A DNA stretch of 64,000 nt from assembly GCA_030549775.1 (NCBI GenBank), contig CM060177.1, positions 64,048,638 through 64,112,637 on the forward strand, in the 5' to 3' direction. Both the position numbers and the translations under genes were made by a program. The stretch's first letter is position 1; each line of letters opens with the position of its first letter. The DNA is from Tamarix chinensis. Taxonomy: Eukaryota; Streptophyta; Magnoliopsida; Caryophyllales; Tamaricaceae. Of this stretch, positions 22,877 through 34,548 are shown piece after piece. The notes beneath the pieces were generated by a model that did no database searches, was not told the origin of the DNA, and saw nothing but the letters and a program-made list of their open reading frames with translations.

Positions 22877-23899
22877 CTGTCTCTAGTTTTCCTTTTCTTT
22901 GTCTGTTTAATTTGCAGAATTTTTGAATATGTCATGTTTTTCCACATTTCTAACAGGCAAAGTTACTTCTATTTTGGTTCCCATATCCGGGGTTCTTTGA
23001 AGAAGAAACTATTTGTTTTTTCCCTTTAGGTTTTGATTTTCAATAGTAAGGGATTTGTTTTTGTTGTTGTTGCGCAGGTAAATAGTTTTGGTTTGATTTC
23101 TTTTGATAACTAAGTTTGCAACTTCTAGAACATTGCTTTTGTTTATTTGATGTTCCTAGAATATCGAATTGTTTGCAGAAAGATCTTAGTTCTTGTCTTG
23201 TTTTTTTCATATTCCATTTGAGATGTTTTTTAAGTTTTAAATCTTGGCAGATTTTTAAACCTTCTTTTTGGGTGAAACTAATTAATTCACCATAAGTAAA
23301 TTTGTTATAGGGGATTTGATTGCCATGGGCTTCTTTGGTTTTGTTCCTAACTTTTTCGCTTAGTAAAGGAGGTAATCTGGCCAGAAATTTTTCTTTCCAG
23401 AATGGTTGGTTTGAGTCTTCCCTAAGCATAACTCTAGTTAGGAAAGTATTTTTGTACCACTGGAAATCACTAAGGTGTTTACACCTAAGGTTTGAAAGAA
23501 GTTCTGCATTTTTGTCTTTGAGGTGTGATGGATACAAAGTGCAGAGATATGGAAAGGATAAGGGATGCAACCGCATCAGATATTGTTTCACCATTTTCAA
23601 AGATGATTTCATCATTTTCATCTAATTTAATGGCATCTAAGATTTGAGTTTGTTCTTCTGATGTTAAGTAGAAATCCCACCATCCTTTGAGTTGTCCTGA
23701 GAACCCTGCTATCAGGAGTTCGGCTATGGCTCTTTTAGAAGTATTAATTTGAGTTTTGTAGGCGTTTGCTGCCATTGTCATTTGCTATAACTAATTTAAA
23801 ATATGATATTCAGACAGTCCATCTATGTTCCATTCATATAACGAATTGGTTTTTTAGTTAGGCTGTACTAATTTGTTGCCCCTAACTTCAAGACTCCAT
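22877..23899 (-). pseudogene. EPRV copy 4, coat protein core (PR-RT-RH deleted)
   Basis: Frames 23781-23485 and 23621-23040 (193 aa) overlap in different frames after a 7-base loss near 23532. They hold the CP core (LKGWWDFYLTSEEQ, PFWKEKFLARLPPLL) and the K/Q/Y-rich part. At the 5' side, near 23898, CP is joined directly to the leader, so MP and linker are missing. At the 3' side, near 22895, it is joined to ORF2. Confidence 0.75.
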
Positions 23900-24478
23900 T
23901 AACTTCAAAGATGCGTCCAAGGACCTTGTGTCAAAGTATCAAACCAAGATAGATACCGTCTGGCTTTGATACCAAGATGCGCCGAAGGACCTCGGGATGC
24001 AGGCAGGCTACCTAAAGAATATAAATACAAAAAGTTTGGAGGATAGAAAGATAGTTAGAAAGAACAAAGAAGTATAAGAAAAGGAAGTATAAGGAAAGGA
24101 TAGGATAGAACTCAAAAGTTTTATTGATTTGGGGTTTGAGTTACAAGTTTGAGGATATGTGGTTGTTCTAAGTTTTCTGCTTAGAAAATTCCTCTTCGGG
24201 AAAATCGACCCCTTGAAATGAAGTCCTAAAACCCCTTAAATAGAAGTGGGGGTCGAACTATTACAATTTGCAAAGTGGATTCGAGAATCCACCGAAAGCA
24301 AACAGTAAAAATGACACAGTAAAAGTGTACTTAAAGTTTGAATAGTAAAGGTAAAAGGTACAAATAGTAGAAGTAACCTAAAGAAAATACAACAGTAATC
24401 TGCGTGATTTCCTTTTGCCGTAGATTCCTTTGTCATTTCTTCTTTTGCTTTTCGGTTGCTTTTATTCATGCTTTTACT
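23900..24478 (-). promoter_or_regulatory. EPRV promoter and leader of copy 4
   Basis: TATA-like CTATTTAAGG is near 24242-24233, AATAAA at 24125-24120 and a PBS-like TGGTATCAAAGCC at 23973-23961. The first unit of the PBS duplication is cut by the CP junction at about 23905. A 77-codon frame (24469-24236) lies upstream, as in copy 1. Confidence 0.65.
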
Positions 24479-25910
24479 TTAGTCAAAAGTGTCAGTGCTG
24501 AAAGTGTCCTTGTTGGAATCTTTTACTTTTGTTGACGACTCTTTTGTCTTTGTCTCGAACTTTCGCTAGCAGGAATATTCTTTGTTTGTCATTGATGTTT
24601 GTTGATGACGCGTGCGGGAATGTACGCCATTTGCTTATGATACCTATCTTTGTAAAAGTTACCGAATACTTGAAAGTATTCCGTAAGAGTCCTCTTCATT
24701 TTTATCGCCATAGTACGGTGTCGGAGTAGACGATGAGGCGAAGATTTCTCCTGTTTGGTTTGAGAAAGTACTTCGCCCGGAATGGCTAAGTACTCGCCTT
24801 CTATTTTGGCAGCTGCGAACGATTTTTGTGCCAGAAATTTGGTTTGATCTGGGCTGGCCTGAATCTGTTTTGTTGAAGAAGAAGCTGGCTCTTTTCCTTT
24901 GATCATTTGACGAACAGTTTACTCGGACAGCTTCTCGAATGTTTGATACTTTGACCGCCATTTGACCTTGAATCGGCGGACCAAGGTTGGGACTCCTTCA
25001 ATTTCGTGGATCTCAGATGTCCATGTGAACACCCAAGGGCAAAATAGTCTGGAGTAGAAAAGGAAGATAGCGGCAAAATATCATTTTGTGAAGGACGGTA
25101 ATGGGTTTGAAACAGGTTAAGAGACTTTGAAACCTATTTTGGAAGGATTTCTGGGATGGAGCCGAAATCTTTCCACCAACATATGAACCAGAGAGGATAT
25201 TCGGTCTGGTCAAAGTTTTGAAAGAATAATAACCATGAATGAGATTTTCTGAAGTTCTTGGTGAAGAAGGTGTTCCACCAACCCTGAAGTTAAAATTCAA
25301 TTTTGAGTTTGAGGCTGTTTGAATGAAGCCGAGTCTGTATACTTAAGGATGGACTTGTAATACTCATGACGTGCAGTCACGTCCCATGGTTAAAAATACC
25401 ATCCAGAAAATAATTTTTTCAAAGCAACGAAGGGATCTTGATGATAGAATCCTTCTTCGAGGTTTGAAATTATTTGAAAGGGCGGCTTTATGAAATTCTC
25501 CGCTTTAGTTTTGAAATCAGTTTTGAAAACAATATCTTCTAGTATCGAGATTGATTTTCTCAAGGCTGGAAGTTTTCCAAGATGTTTATCCGAAGAGACT
25601 TTTGAAATCGGTTTTGAAGGAGTTTGAAATTTTAAACGTCTCCTTCGATTTGTAAAATAGGGTTTGAAGTACTCATACTTGAGCGTCCAGGTTGCGAACT
25701 CTGGACTTGTTTGGATACCTGCTTAAGTGCTTTGATGATTTCAGGAGAATGGGCGAGAGACTCGACCCATTTCTGCACTTCAATTTTTTCCTCCTTAGGA
25801 GGAGATGAAGCAGCAGCTTCATCTTCCATGGTTGCTTCGTACCACGATTTGATTGGCTTTGCAGCCAATATTTCTTGAACCTTTACTTTGCCTTTCTTTT
25901 TGGGAGGCAT
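24479..25910 (-). pseudogene. EPRV copy 5, ORF2 (near full length, frameshifted)
   Basis: ORF2 runs from ATG at 25910 to TAA at 24479, about 1.43 kb. Frame 25910-25632 holds the basic start (MPPKKKGKVKVQE) and an acidic KWVESLAHSPEIIKAL block. Further parts (25300-25013, 24961-24659, 24906-24589) are in different frames. The middle is rich in aromatic residues (GYYSFKTLTRP), and the end carries VTEYFQVFGNFYKDRY. I do not recognise the family; florendoviruses have an ORF2 of unknown function in this position. Together with copies 7 and 8 it shows the gene's full extent. Confidence 0.65.
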
Positions 25911-27000
25911 TAGTCTCTAGTTTGTCTTGAAGAAAGTCTCGCATTAGAAAGTTGGGAAGGGAGTTCTCTTCACCCTTTAAATACTCGATCTCAAAGTCGA
26001 ATATGGAAAGGAGAGCTTGCCATCTAGCAAATATTTGTTTGGAGACGACGTTCTGGACGTCCTTTTTGAGAATATGCTTTATGGATTTGCTGTCGATTCT
26101 AAGCAGGAAGTTTCAATTCAGAAGATCGGATTGAAACTTTGTAATGGACTGGACGATCGCAAACACTTCTTTTTTGACCGTCGAGTAATTCTGTAGGGTT
26201 TGAGTCCAGTGTTCGGAAGTAAACGGGATCACTGTTTCAAATTTGGGCTGAGACTGTTTGGATAAGACCGAATAGTGTTCAAAGGATTGGGCCTGAGTTT
26301 GTTTTAGAATACCACCGTAACCAAGTTCGGAGGCATTGGTCTCAACAATTTTGAATAGGTTTGGATTAACCAAGGTCAGACAAGGAATGGACTGGACTTG
26401 GGCTTGGGCTTTTATGTGTTTGACGACATCGATGTGGGCTTCGGTCCACGGTTTTGAGTTCTGTTTGAGTCTTTCGTGTAAGGGTTTCGCCATTTGGTTT
26501 AGATTTGGGCAAAAGTCCAAAACATAATTCAGACTGCCTAAAAATCTTTGGAGTTGTGTTTTGTTAAGATTTGATTCGGAAACCTAGACGTAAATTCTAT
26601 GGACCTTTCGATAGGGATAATAGTACCCGACTCGATGTAATGTCCTAAGAATCTAACCCGCTATGCTTTACGACACTCAGTAAAGTCCTAAGATGCCTAA
26701 AATGCTAGTCTAAACTGTTTGTGTATATTAAGACATCATTATTCTTTGAAATTCTGAAGGGGCATTTTTTAATCCAAAGGCCATCACATTCCATTCGTAT
26801 TGCCCAAAAGGTACAGTAAAGGTAGTTTTGTATCGGTCTTTAGGATTAATTTGAATTTGCAAAAATCCCGATTTTAAGTCAAATTTTGAAAAGATTAATG
26901 CCGAATATAATCTTTGCAATAAATCTTTTTTGTTTGGGATAGGATATCTAATCCATTTGAGGGCATCATTCAAAGGTTTGTAATTTATCACTAACCTAGG
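25911..27000 (-). pseudogene. EPRV copy 5, RT and RNase H (active site deleted)
   Basis: Frame 26991-26728 (INYKPLNDALKW, NVMAFGLKNAPSEFQ) is the RT N-half. The sequence encoding the YIDD active site (about 40 bases) is deleted near 26740, and about 50 bases are lost near 26655. Frame 26520-26113 (135 aa) has the connection and RNase H start (ETNASELGYGG, Asp to Asn), ending at the same TGA as copy 2. At 27000 RT joins directly to PR by a deletion. Confidence 0.75.
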
Positions 27001-27317
27001 TCAGCACTGGGGTCAAATAGTGCGACTATGTTTCTGTGGAGGTCATCAGATAACCTAAGGGTTATACTAATGATATATTTTCTGGAAGTGATTTCTATTA
27101 GTACATTCAGAAAGTCATTGGGTATTGGTATATTTGGATTTTGTTCATCTTTAGAAATATCTGGTTCACTAGGCTCTGGAGATGAGTTTTGTAATTGTTT
27201 GGATAATAATATTTGAATAATTTGACCATCTGATTCTTGTTTTTGCTGTAAAGATTTTAATTCTCTTTTGACTTCTTTTATCTCATGTTGGAGTTCAGAA
27301 GTTGTTGGAATTAAATT
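27001..27317 (-). pseudogene. EPRV copy 5, protease remnant
   Basis: Frame 27332-26991 (113 aa) starts in the insert (MPILNN). It ends at the protease motif, which reads DPSAD. Everything 3' of the motif up to the RT palm is deleted. Confidence 0.65.
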
Positions 27318-28803
27318 ATTTAGGATAGGCATTTAATAGGTTGGAGTAGGCTTGTCCTCGCGTGAGGAAAAGACTACGGGTTGCCAGTAGGAGTGAATGA
27401 ACGACTCCTGCCAGTCCCCCCGTTAGCTCAAAAAGAGTTAGGGGGGCTGGACATGAGGAAGTGAATGAATAACCCAATCTGCATTGTCTTCGAGCCCGCC
27501 ATTCCTTGTTTCAAGGAATGGAGTACGGGCTCTACCTTTCCTGAGTTCTGAGTTATGAGTTAATGTAGTTCTCCTGCCCCGCCATTTCCTCCTGCAAGGA
27601 GGAGAATGGAGTAAGGGGCTTACCTTAATGGGAGTTTCTAGTTCCTACAGCGACTCGGCCCCGCATTCCTTGTTTCAAGGAATGGAATACGGGGCTGACC
27701 TTCTTTGTAGCCCTTTTTGTTGCTTGCTATCCCGACTATTCCTGTTAGGGAATAGAATAAGGGATGTCCTTTCTATCTATGAGGTAACCCTTGGAGGTAA
27801 CCTTTTGAAAAGCGTATTATGAGGGACCCTTTTGAGAGGCCATTTTAAGGAAAGAAAAAGCTTGTAAAAATCCTTTTAGAACATAAACCATTATGATATG
27901 GATTCAATACCTTGTTTTAATATGCATAACATCCCTGGACAAGAATCGGAAAATTGGTAAGATATCATTGAGGGTGAGGGCCGCCTCCGCTCTCTACTTC
28001 ACCACCCTCCTACCCAAATAAGGGTGGAGATATGGAGCAGAAGGACGACAAACAATACCAGAGCGAAGAAGCTGTTTTAACTTGAATCTCAGAACCAGCT
28101 AAATAAGCCAGTTTTATCTGACTTGTAAGCTTGACCTGATTATCCAATCTTGATTTACTAATTTACTAGTAACCTAACCTAAATAACCAGAACCAGTCCT
28201 GAAGAACATAACTAGTCTGCCTAGCCAGCCTGATAAACCAGTCTGACTGGCCAGTCCTGAATTCACTATTTAAAAAGTCTTCTAACTCACAAGCCAGAAA
28301 CAGGAAGGAAGTGCTTGTCCTCAAGTGAGCGCAAGTTCTTCCGTTCTAGTAAGGAAAGTAAGGCCTCTGGTTTTTGATTAGAGAGTCTGCCTAAAGGAAG
28401 CTTTTAAGACCACTTTCTAACAGTATGCTTTTGAAAAATAACAAATGTAACAAGTGGCAAATTAGCTCCTTGAATCCTTCATGCTCTATTATCCCTATAC
28501 CCTTTGGGTAGTCGTAGGAGGTATGGAGCCAACGTCGATTAAATATGGCATAGGAGTTTTAAGGCTCCCGAAGAGGAAGACAATGTGGGAAATTGGGAAA
28601 ATAAAGTAGATTAGGAAAGGAAATGATTGAATCACCTTATCTCCTTCGTACTTGCATTGTATTATTCCCAAGGTAGGAACTGTCGATAAATTCATAATAG
28701 TAATCCATCCTTGTTTCTCTCAGGACTGTAGATAGGGGCTTTCCACATGATGAAGCATGCCTTTTACCACCGTACCTTTACCATCTACCTGAAAGTGATC
28801 TCT
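27318..28803. mobile_element. Foreign ~1.49 kb insert in EPRV copy 5 (second of three)
   Basis: It occupies the same EPRV site as the insert in copies 2 and 6 and is colinear with them. It retains 28396-28615, which copy 2 lacks, but lost about 60 bases near 28675 that copies 2 and 6 keep. The GC-rich hairpins, including arms flanking 27661-27695, are conserved. It has one 26-bp unit where copy 2 has three. Confidence 0.65.
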
Positions 28804-30130
28804 TGTAGTTTTTTTAAGAATCGTTGTTAGGTCATATGTATTTGTTGGTTTCTTTGGAATGTTTGACTTTTTTAGTTTTGGTGGTTCATCCGGTTCAATT
28901 GACTCCATTAATCTTTCAAGATATTCTTTTTGTTTTAATAGATCGGGTATTAATTGAATTACGTCTAGAACCATTTTTTGTTCTTTTGTCAATACATTCA
29001 TTTGATTTTCAAGAAACTCTTCTTCTGGGTCAGAAGAGTGATATGAAGAAGAAGATGATGTTACCATTTCATCTTATTATGGGTTTTCATTTTGATTTTC
29101 ATCCTCAGATGTTTCTACTAGAAGATTTTGAATATTTTCTCTAGTTTCTTCATCTAAGTCTAATTTTGTGATTTGTTTGTTTAATTTTCAAAATCTTTGA
29201 GTGTGTCCGATTTTTCCACACTTATAGCATTTGAAATTGTTTCTTCTTTGGTTTCTATATTCCGGGTTTTTTGAAGAAGAAACTATTTATTTTTTTCCTT
29301 TTTGTTTTGATTTTTGATAATAGGGAATTTGTTTTTGTTGTTGTGGTGCAGGTAAGTATTTATGCTTTGATTTCTTGTGGTAACTTGGTTTGCAATTTCC
29401 AGTTCCTGTCTTGTTTTGTTCATCTCCCATTTGAGATGTTTTTGAAGTTTTAAATCTTGACAGATTTTTAAACCTTCTTTTTGAGTGAAACTAATTAGTT
29501 CATTGTAGGTAAATTTGTTATAGGGGAATTGATTGCCATGGGCTTCTTTGATTTTGTTCCTAACTTTTTCTCCTAATTAGGGAGGTAATCCGGCTAGAAA
29601 TTTTTCTTTCCAAAATGGTTGGTTTGAATCTTCCCTAAGCATTATTATGGTTAGGAAGGTATTTTTGTACGAGTAGAAATCAATACGATGTTTGCACCTA
29701 ATGTTTGAAAGGAGTTCTGCATCTTTGTCTTTGAGGTGTGACGGGTCACCTACAAAGTGTAGTGATATGGCAAGGATTAAAGATGCAACAGCATCATATA
29801 TTGGTTCACCATTTTCAAATATGATTTCATTATTTTCATCTAACTTAATGGCGTCTAAAATTTGAGTTTGTTCTTTTGATGTTAAATGGAAACCCCACCA
29901 TCCTTTGAGTTGATCTAAGAACCCTGCTCTCAGGAGTTCTGCTATGGTTCTATCAGAGGTATTAATTTAGGTCTTGTAGGCATTTGCTGCCGTCATCATT
30001 TGCTGTAATAAATTTAAGATATGATGTTCGGACAGTCCATCTATGTTCCATTCATATAACGAATTGGCTTTGTTGTTGGGCTGAACCACTTTGTTGGGCC
30101 CGATCTCTAAACTAAGGTAAGGTGCAGTTT
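28804..30130 (-). pseudogene. EPRV copy 5, coat protein core, zinc knuckle, acidic tail
   Basis: CP core similarity spans 30000-29420, but stops and small deletions leave no long frame. The zinc knuckle near 29225 keeps three ligands, and its fourth Cys is TGA (29190-29188), as in copies 2, 6 and 7. About 90 bases are lost near 29400, between the core and the K/Q/Y-rich part. The acidic tail frame 29067-28720 reads on into the insert. Confidence 0.7.
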
Positions 30131-31255
30131 GTCATTGGGTCACCTAAATGGGCTACAACAGACTATTAGGCCTCGTCACTTTCGGTCTGATTCGTTTGGT
30201 TTACCATGTTAATTTGTGCGGCTTGTTCAGGTGTATCAGGTACCTGGGTTGGGCTTGATTTTTGACTTGATTTTGATAATTTAAAAGGTTTGAGTACATG
30301 CATTTTCTTTTGTTCTGTTTTTTGATTTTCATAAACAGTTTGGATTGCCGGTAATATTGTCTTTTGAATTTGTTTGTCTAATTTTACCAGTTGAGTGCCA
30401 ATTGTGTTTAGATGAATGTTTGTGTAATTGTTTTGTAAAAAAAAATACTTTTTGTGTTTTCCAATTCATCTTCTTTTGGCATCCTAAGTGTTTTCTCCAG
30501 CAGTCATTTTGATATTTTGCAGAGGTGGATGCTCTGTTTCAACAGTTCCTCCCTCAGTTTGCCACGTTTTGGCTTTATTTCGAGTGGTGATAGGATTTGT
30601 GGTTTGAGACGGGAATTTTACTCCTATTCTTTTTAAATCCATTGCTAACCAATCGATGAAAAGTATTTTGACTTTGTTTTCTTGCATGAATTAGTAAAAC
30701 TCAGATTGAATATAGTCTCTTTGATCCTTCCAGTGTTTGAAAAACCATTTTCTCTTTTTGGTGTTTTCCTCTGAATAGAAATCTTTTTTAAAATATTCTT
30801 TATCAATTACAAATACTTTTTCAAGAACATTTAATTGTGTGTCAGTTAAATCGGATAGGCTAGGAGAATGCGGAGGTGTTTCAATTTCTTGATTTGTCTG
30901 TTTCGATTCTTCATCTTCGTGTTTTTTGTAGGTTGGTTTGGGAATTCTGGTTTCATAATTTGCACCTTTAAATGAATGTCAAGGTGTTTCATCTAATGAA
31001 ATCCTCTTTTGATTTTTTTCTTCCAATTTAATAACTTTCGGAAGGTTTGAGACTTTTCCTAAGTCTATGGTTGTAGAAGTCGAGGCGTTATCCTTAATTC
31101 TAACGCGAGGACTCCTACGAAAACTAAGTTTGACAGTTCCATCATCAAATTGAGTTATTCGGTTGATGTTTGTGTTTGGTTTTGGAATTACCGGTTTATT
31201 TTTATCTTCCTAGGGTGGTAAAGCTTTTTCCAAAGTCCAATCCTCTGGGAGTTCT
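30131..31255 (-). pseudogene. EPRV copy 5, long MP-CP linker and CP N-terminal region (5' truncated)
   Basis: The piece includes the VKFP, MTAGENT region (frame 30687-30484) and, at 31000-31255, the long linker form with an INLEDKNQ-like block, which is also seen in copy 9. At 31256 it is joined directly to ORF2 of copy 6, so this copy has no MP, leader or promoter. Confidence 0.6.
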
Positions 31256-31702
31256 ACCTCATTCATATTTGGTCTGGTCGAAGTTTTGAAAGAATAATAA
31301 CCATGAATGAGATTTTTTGGAGTTCTCGGTGAAGAAGGTTTTCCACCAAGCGTATTGGTAATCCCAATAGTTAGAATTTAATTTTGAGTTTGAGGCTGAT
31401 TTGTATGAATCAGGGAGTTGTCGAGGCAGTTCGAGGCTACGTCCCCAACCCATGGGAAGAATAACCCTGTGTATTTTATTGGTTTAGTAAGCAGCTTCAT
31501 TTCGTGTTTGAGGTAGGGTGAAATGTTTGAATGAAGCCGAGTCTGTATACTCACTCAAGGATTGACTTGTAATACTCATGGGGTGCAGTCACGTCCCATG
31601 GTTTAAAATACCATCCGAAAAACAATTTTTTCAAAGCAACGAAGGGAACTTGATGATAGAATCCGTCTTCGAAGTTTAAATTATTTGAAAGTGCGGCTTT
31701 AT
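31256..31702 (-). pseudogene. EPRV copy 6, ORF2 middle part (3' end deleted)
   Basis: This is the tryptophan/phenylalanine-rich centre of ORF2 (frame 31453-31259, with SHSWLLFFQNFDQT). The 3' third of the gene was lost in the junction to copy 5 at about 31256. At 31702 the gene is split by a solo LTR. Confidence 0.65.
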
Positions 31703-32388
31703 TGATCCAAAGTCAAACTTGGCCCATGAACCTGTGGCACTTGTTTTGGAAGCCCTTGGGTTTTCCCCAATTGTCCACAAGTCAGAATCGGTTACATGGG
31801 CGTGTGATTAAAAGCCTTATTCAGTAAAGACCAAGCAAGTAGAAGCCCAAGGAGATCCGTGGTTATTTTAGTCTTGTTTATTTTTATTTTTGTGTTTTTA
31901 TTATTATAATAAATAATGTAGCTCTTTCAAATGGGTATTTAATCCCATTAACAAGGGAGGCAAAAGGTGCGCTAGATTAAGTAATTGCTGTTGTTTCATT
32001 TCTATTCATTAAGAAGCATTTGATGCCTTAATGAGGGTGGTTAAAAGGGGGGCATATCTTTAATTCTTAGCTGTTATAGCTAAACGGTTTTGGGGCTATT
32101 AATCAGCCAAACCATTAGCTTTCTTTTGTTCTATGATATTTCCTATAAATACAAGTTTGAAGAGAGGAATAATATTTCCTGATTATTCACAATATACCTT
32201 ATGATTTTCTCTTTTCTTTGAGTTTGTCTTGAGTTCTTGCCTAAGATCCCAAAACTTTGAGTGTGTTCTTGAGTTTTGGTTCACTTTCGTTATTTTATTG
32301 TTAATTACTTTTTGTCCAAATTTGATTATTCCTTCTTGTGACTAAAATTAACTTTGTGATCTAAGAAGGTGTTTTGAGAATTACATCA
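31703..32388 (+). mobile_element. Solo LTR with 5-bp target-site duplication (686 bp)
   Basis: The element starts TGATCCAAAG and ends TTACATCA. It is bounded by a perfect direct repeat TTTAT at 31698-31702 and 32389-32393. EPRV ORF2 resumes exactly after it. A TATA-like CTATAAATAC lies near 32151, which suggests plus-strand orientation. No coding capacity or PBS is present, so it is a solo LTR left by LTR-LTR recombination. The superfamily (Copia or Gypsy) is not decided. Confidence 0.85.
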
Positions 32389-32769
32389 TTTATGAAATAC
32401 TCTGCTTTGGTTTTGAAATTAGTTTTGAACACAATATCTTCTAGTCTCGAGATTGATTTTCTTAAGGCTGGAAGTTTTCCAAGATGTTTCTCCGAAGAGA
32501 CTTTTGAAATCGGTTTTGAAGGAGTTTGAGATTTTAAAACGTCTCCTTCGATTGTGAACTCTGGACCTGTTTAGATACTTGCTGAAGTGCTTTGATGATT
32601 TCGGGAGAATGGGCAAGAGACTCGACCCATTTCTGCACTTCAGCTTTGTCCTCCTTAGGAGGAGATGAAGCTGCTACTTCATCTTCCACGGTTGCTTCGT
32701 ACCATGCTGCTTCATCTTTGCAGCCAATATTTCTTGAATCTTTTCTTTGCCTTTCTTTCTGGGAGGCAT
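32389..32769 (-). pseudogene. EPRV copy 6, ORF2 5' part
   Basis: ATG at 32769-32767 opens the basic start. A small deletion near 32710 puts the downstream ORF2 sequence into the RNase H frame, so frame 33025-32534 reads from RNase H straight into ORF2 (KDEAAWYEATVEDEVAASSPP). About 60 bases are missing near 32555. Confidence 0.65.
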
Positions 32770-34060
32770 TTGTCTCTAGTTTGCCGTGAAGAAATTCTTG
32801 CGTCAGAAAGTCTAAAAGGGAGTTCTCTTCACCCTTTAAATACTCGATCTCAAAGTCGAATATGGAAAGGAGAGCCTGCCATCTGGCAAATATCTGTTTG
32901 GAGGCGGCGTTCTGGACGTCCTTTTTGAGAATATGCTTTGCTGATTTGCAGTCGACTCTGAGCTGGAACTTTTGATTCAGAAGATCGGACTGAAATTTTG
33001 TAATGGACTGGTCTATCGCAAACACTTCTTTTTTTTATCGTCGAGTAATTCTGTTGGGTTTGAGTCTAGTGTCCGGAAGTGAACTGGATCACTGTTTCGA
33101 ATTTGGGCTCAGATTATTTGGATAAGACCGCTTAGTGTTCAAAGGATTGGGCCTTAGTTTGTTTTACAAATCCACCGTAACCAAGTTCGGAGGCATCAGT
33201 CTCAACAATTTTGAATAGGTTTGGATTGGCCAAGGTCAGAAAAGGAATGGACTGGAGTTGGGCTTTTATGTGTTTGACGACATCGGTGTGGGCTTGGGTC
33301 TGCGGTTTTGGGTCCTTTTTGAGTCTGTCGTGTAAGGGTTTGGCCATTTGGTTTACATTTGGGCAAAAGTCCAAAACATAATTCTGATTGCCTAAAAATC
33401 TTTGGAGCTGGGTTTTGTTTAGGATTTGATCCGGAAACCTAGGCACAAATTCTATGGACCTTTCGATAGGGACAATAGTACCCTACTCAATGTAATGTCC
33501 TAAGAATCTAACTTTGGTCTGGGCTAAGGATATTTTGGGCCTAGACACGACTAACCCGCTATGTTTTACGACACTTAGTAAAGTCCTTAGATGCCTAAAA
33601 TGCTGGTCTAAACTGTTTGTGTATATTAAGATATCGTCTATATGTACTATGCAGAAATTTGAATAAGGATTAAAAATGTCATTCATTATTCTTTGAAATT
33701 CTGAAGGGGCATTTTTTAATCCAAAGGCCATCACATTCCATTCGTATTGCCCAAAATGCAGTTTTGTATCGGTCTTTAGGATTAATTTGAATTTGCAAAA
33801 ATCCCGATTTTAAGTCAAATTTTGAAAACATTAATGCGGAATATAATCTTTGCAATAAATCTTTCTTGTTTGGGATAGGATATCTAATCCATTTGAGGGC
33901 ATCATTCAAAGGTTTGTAATTTATCACTAACCTAGGCGTGCCTCTTTCTATTTCTGAATTTTTGTTGACATAAAAAGGTGCGCAAGACCAGGGAGACCTA
34001 GATTTTGAGATTAATCGTTTTGAGTCTAAGTCCTAGATTTCTTTTTTGCAATGTTCAATT
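32770..34060 (-). pseudogene. EPRV copy 6, reverse transcriptase and RNase H
   Basis: Frames 33927-33679 and 33734-33483 cover the RT palm with active site HIDDILIY (Tyr to His). Frame 33446-33132 covers connection and RNase H start (ETDASELGYGG). Frame 33025-32534 covers the RNase H C-terminal part (DCKSAKHIL, FDFEIEYLKGEENS). Frameshifts separate each pair, including an ~11-base loss near 33755. Confidence 0.8.
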
Positions 34061-34548
34061 AATTCAGAATTCATTTGAATGAGTCTAGCTTTTGCTGGTA
34101 TGAGTTTTTCTTTAAAACTATCTTCGTAGGGAACATCTACCATATGGTTTTTTCTATAACAAAATGCATTGGGAAGATCTAAACACATCTCGTTCTAAAT
34201 ATGATTTGTTATTTGAGTTATACAGTTTAGGTCAGCACCGGGGTCAAATAGTGCGACTATGTTTCTTTGGAGGTCATCAGATAACCTAAGGGTTATACTA
34301 ATGATATATTTTCTGGAAGTGATTTCTATTAGTACATTCAGAAAGTCATTGGGTATTGGTATATTTGGATTTTGTTCATCTTTAGAAATATCTGGTTCAC
34401 TAGGCTCTAGAGATGAGTTTTGTAATTGTTTGGAAAATAATATTTGAATAATTTGACCATCTGATTCTTGTTTTTGCTGTAAAGATTTTAATTCTCTTTT
34501 GACTTCTTTTATCTCATGTTGGAGTTCAGAAGTTGTTGGAATTAAATT
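34061..34548 (-). pseudogene. EPRV copy 6, protease remnant and RT N-extension
   Basis: Frame 34563-34195 (122 aa) starts in the insert and contains the spacer and a DPGAD motif. It shares the ~0.5 kb internal protease deletion of copy 2. A stop at about 34195 separates it from the RT N-extension. Confidence 0.65.
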
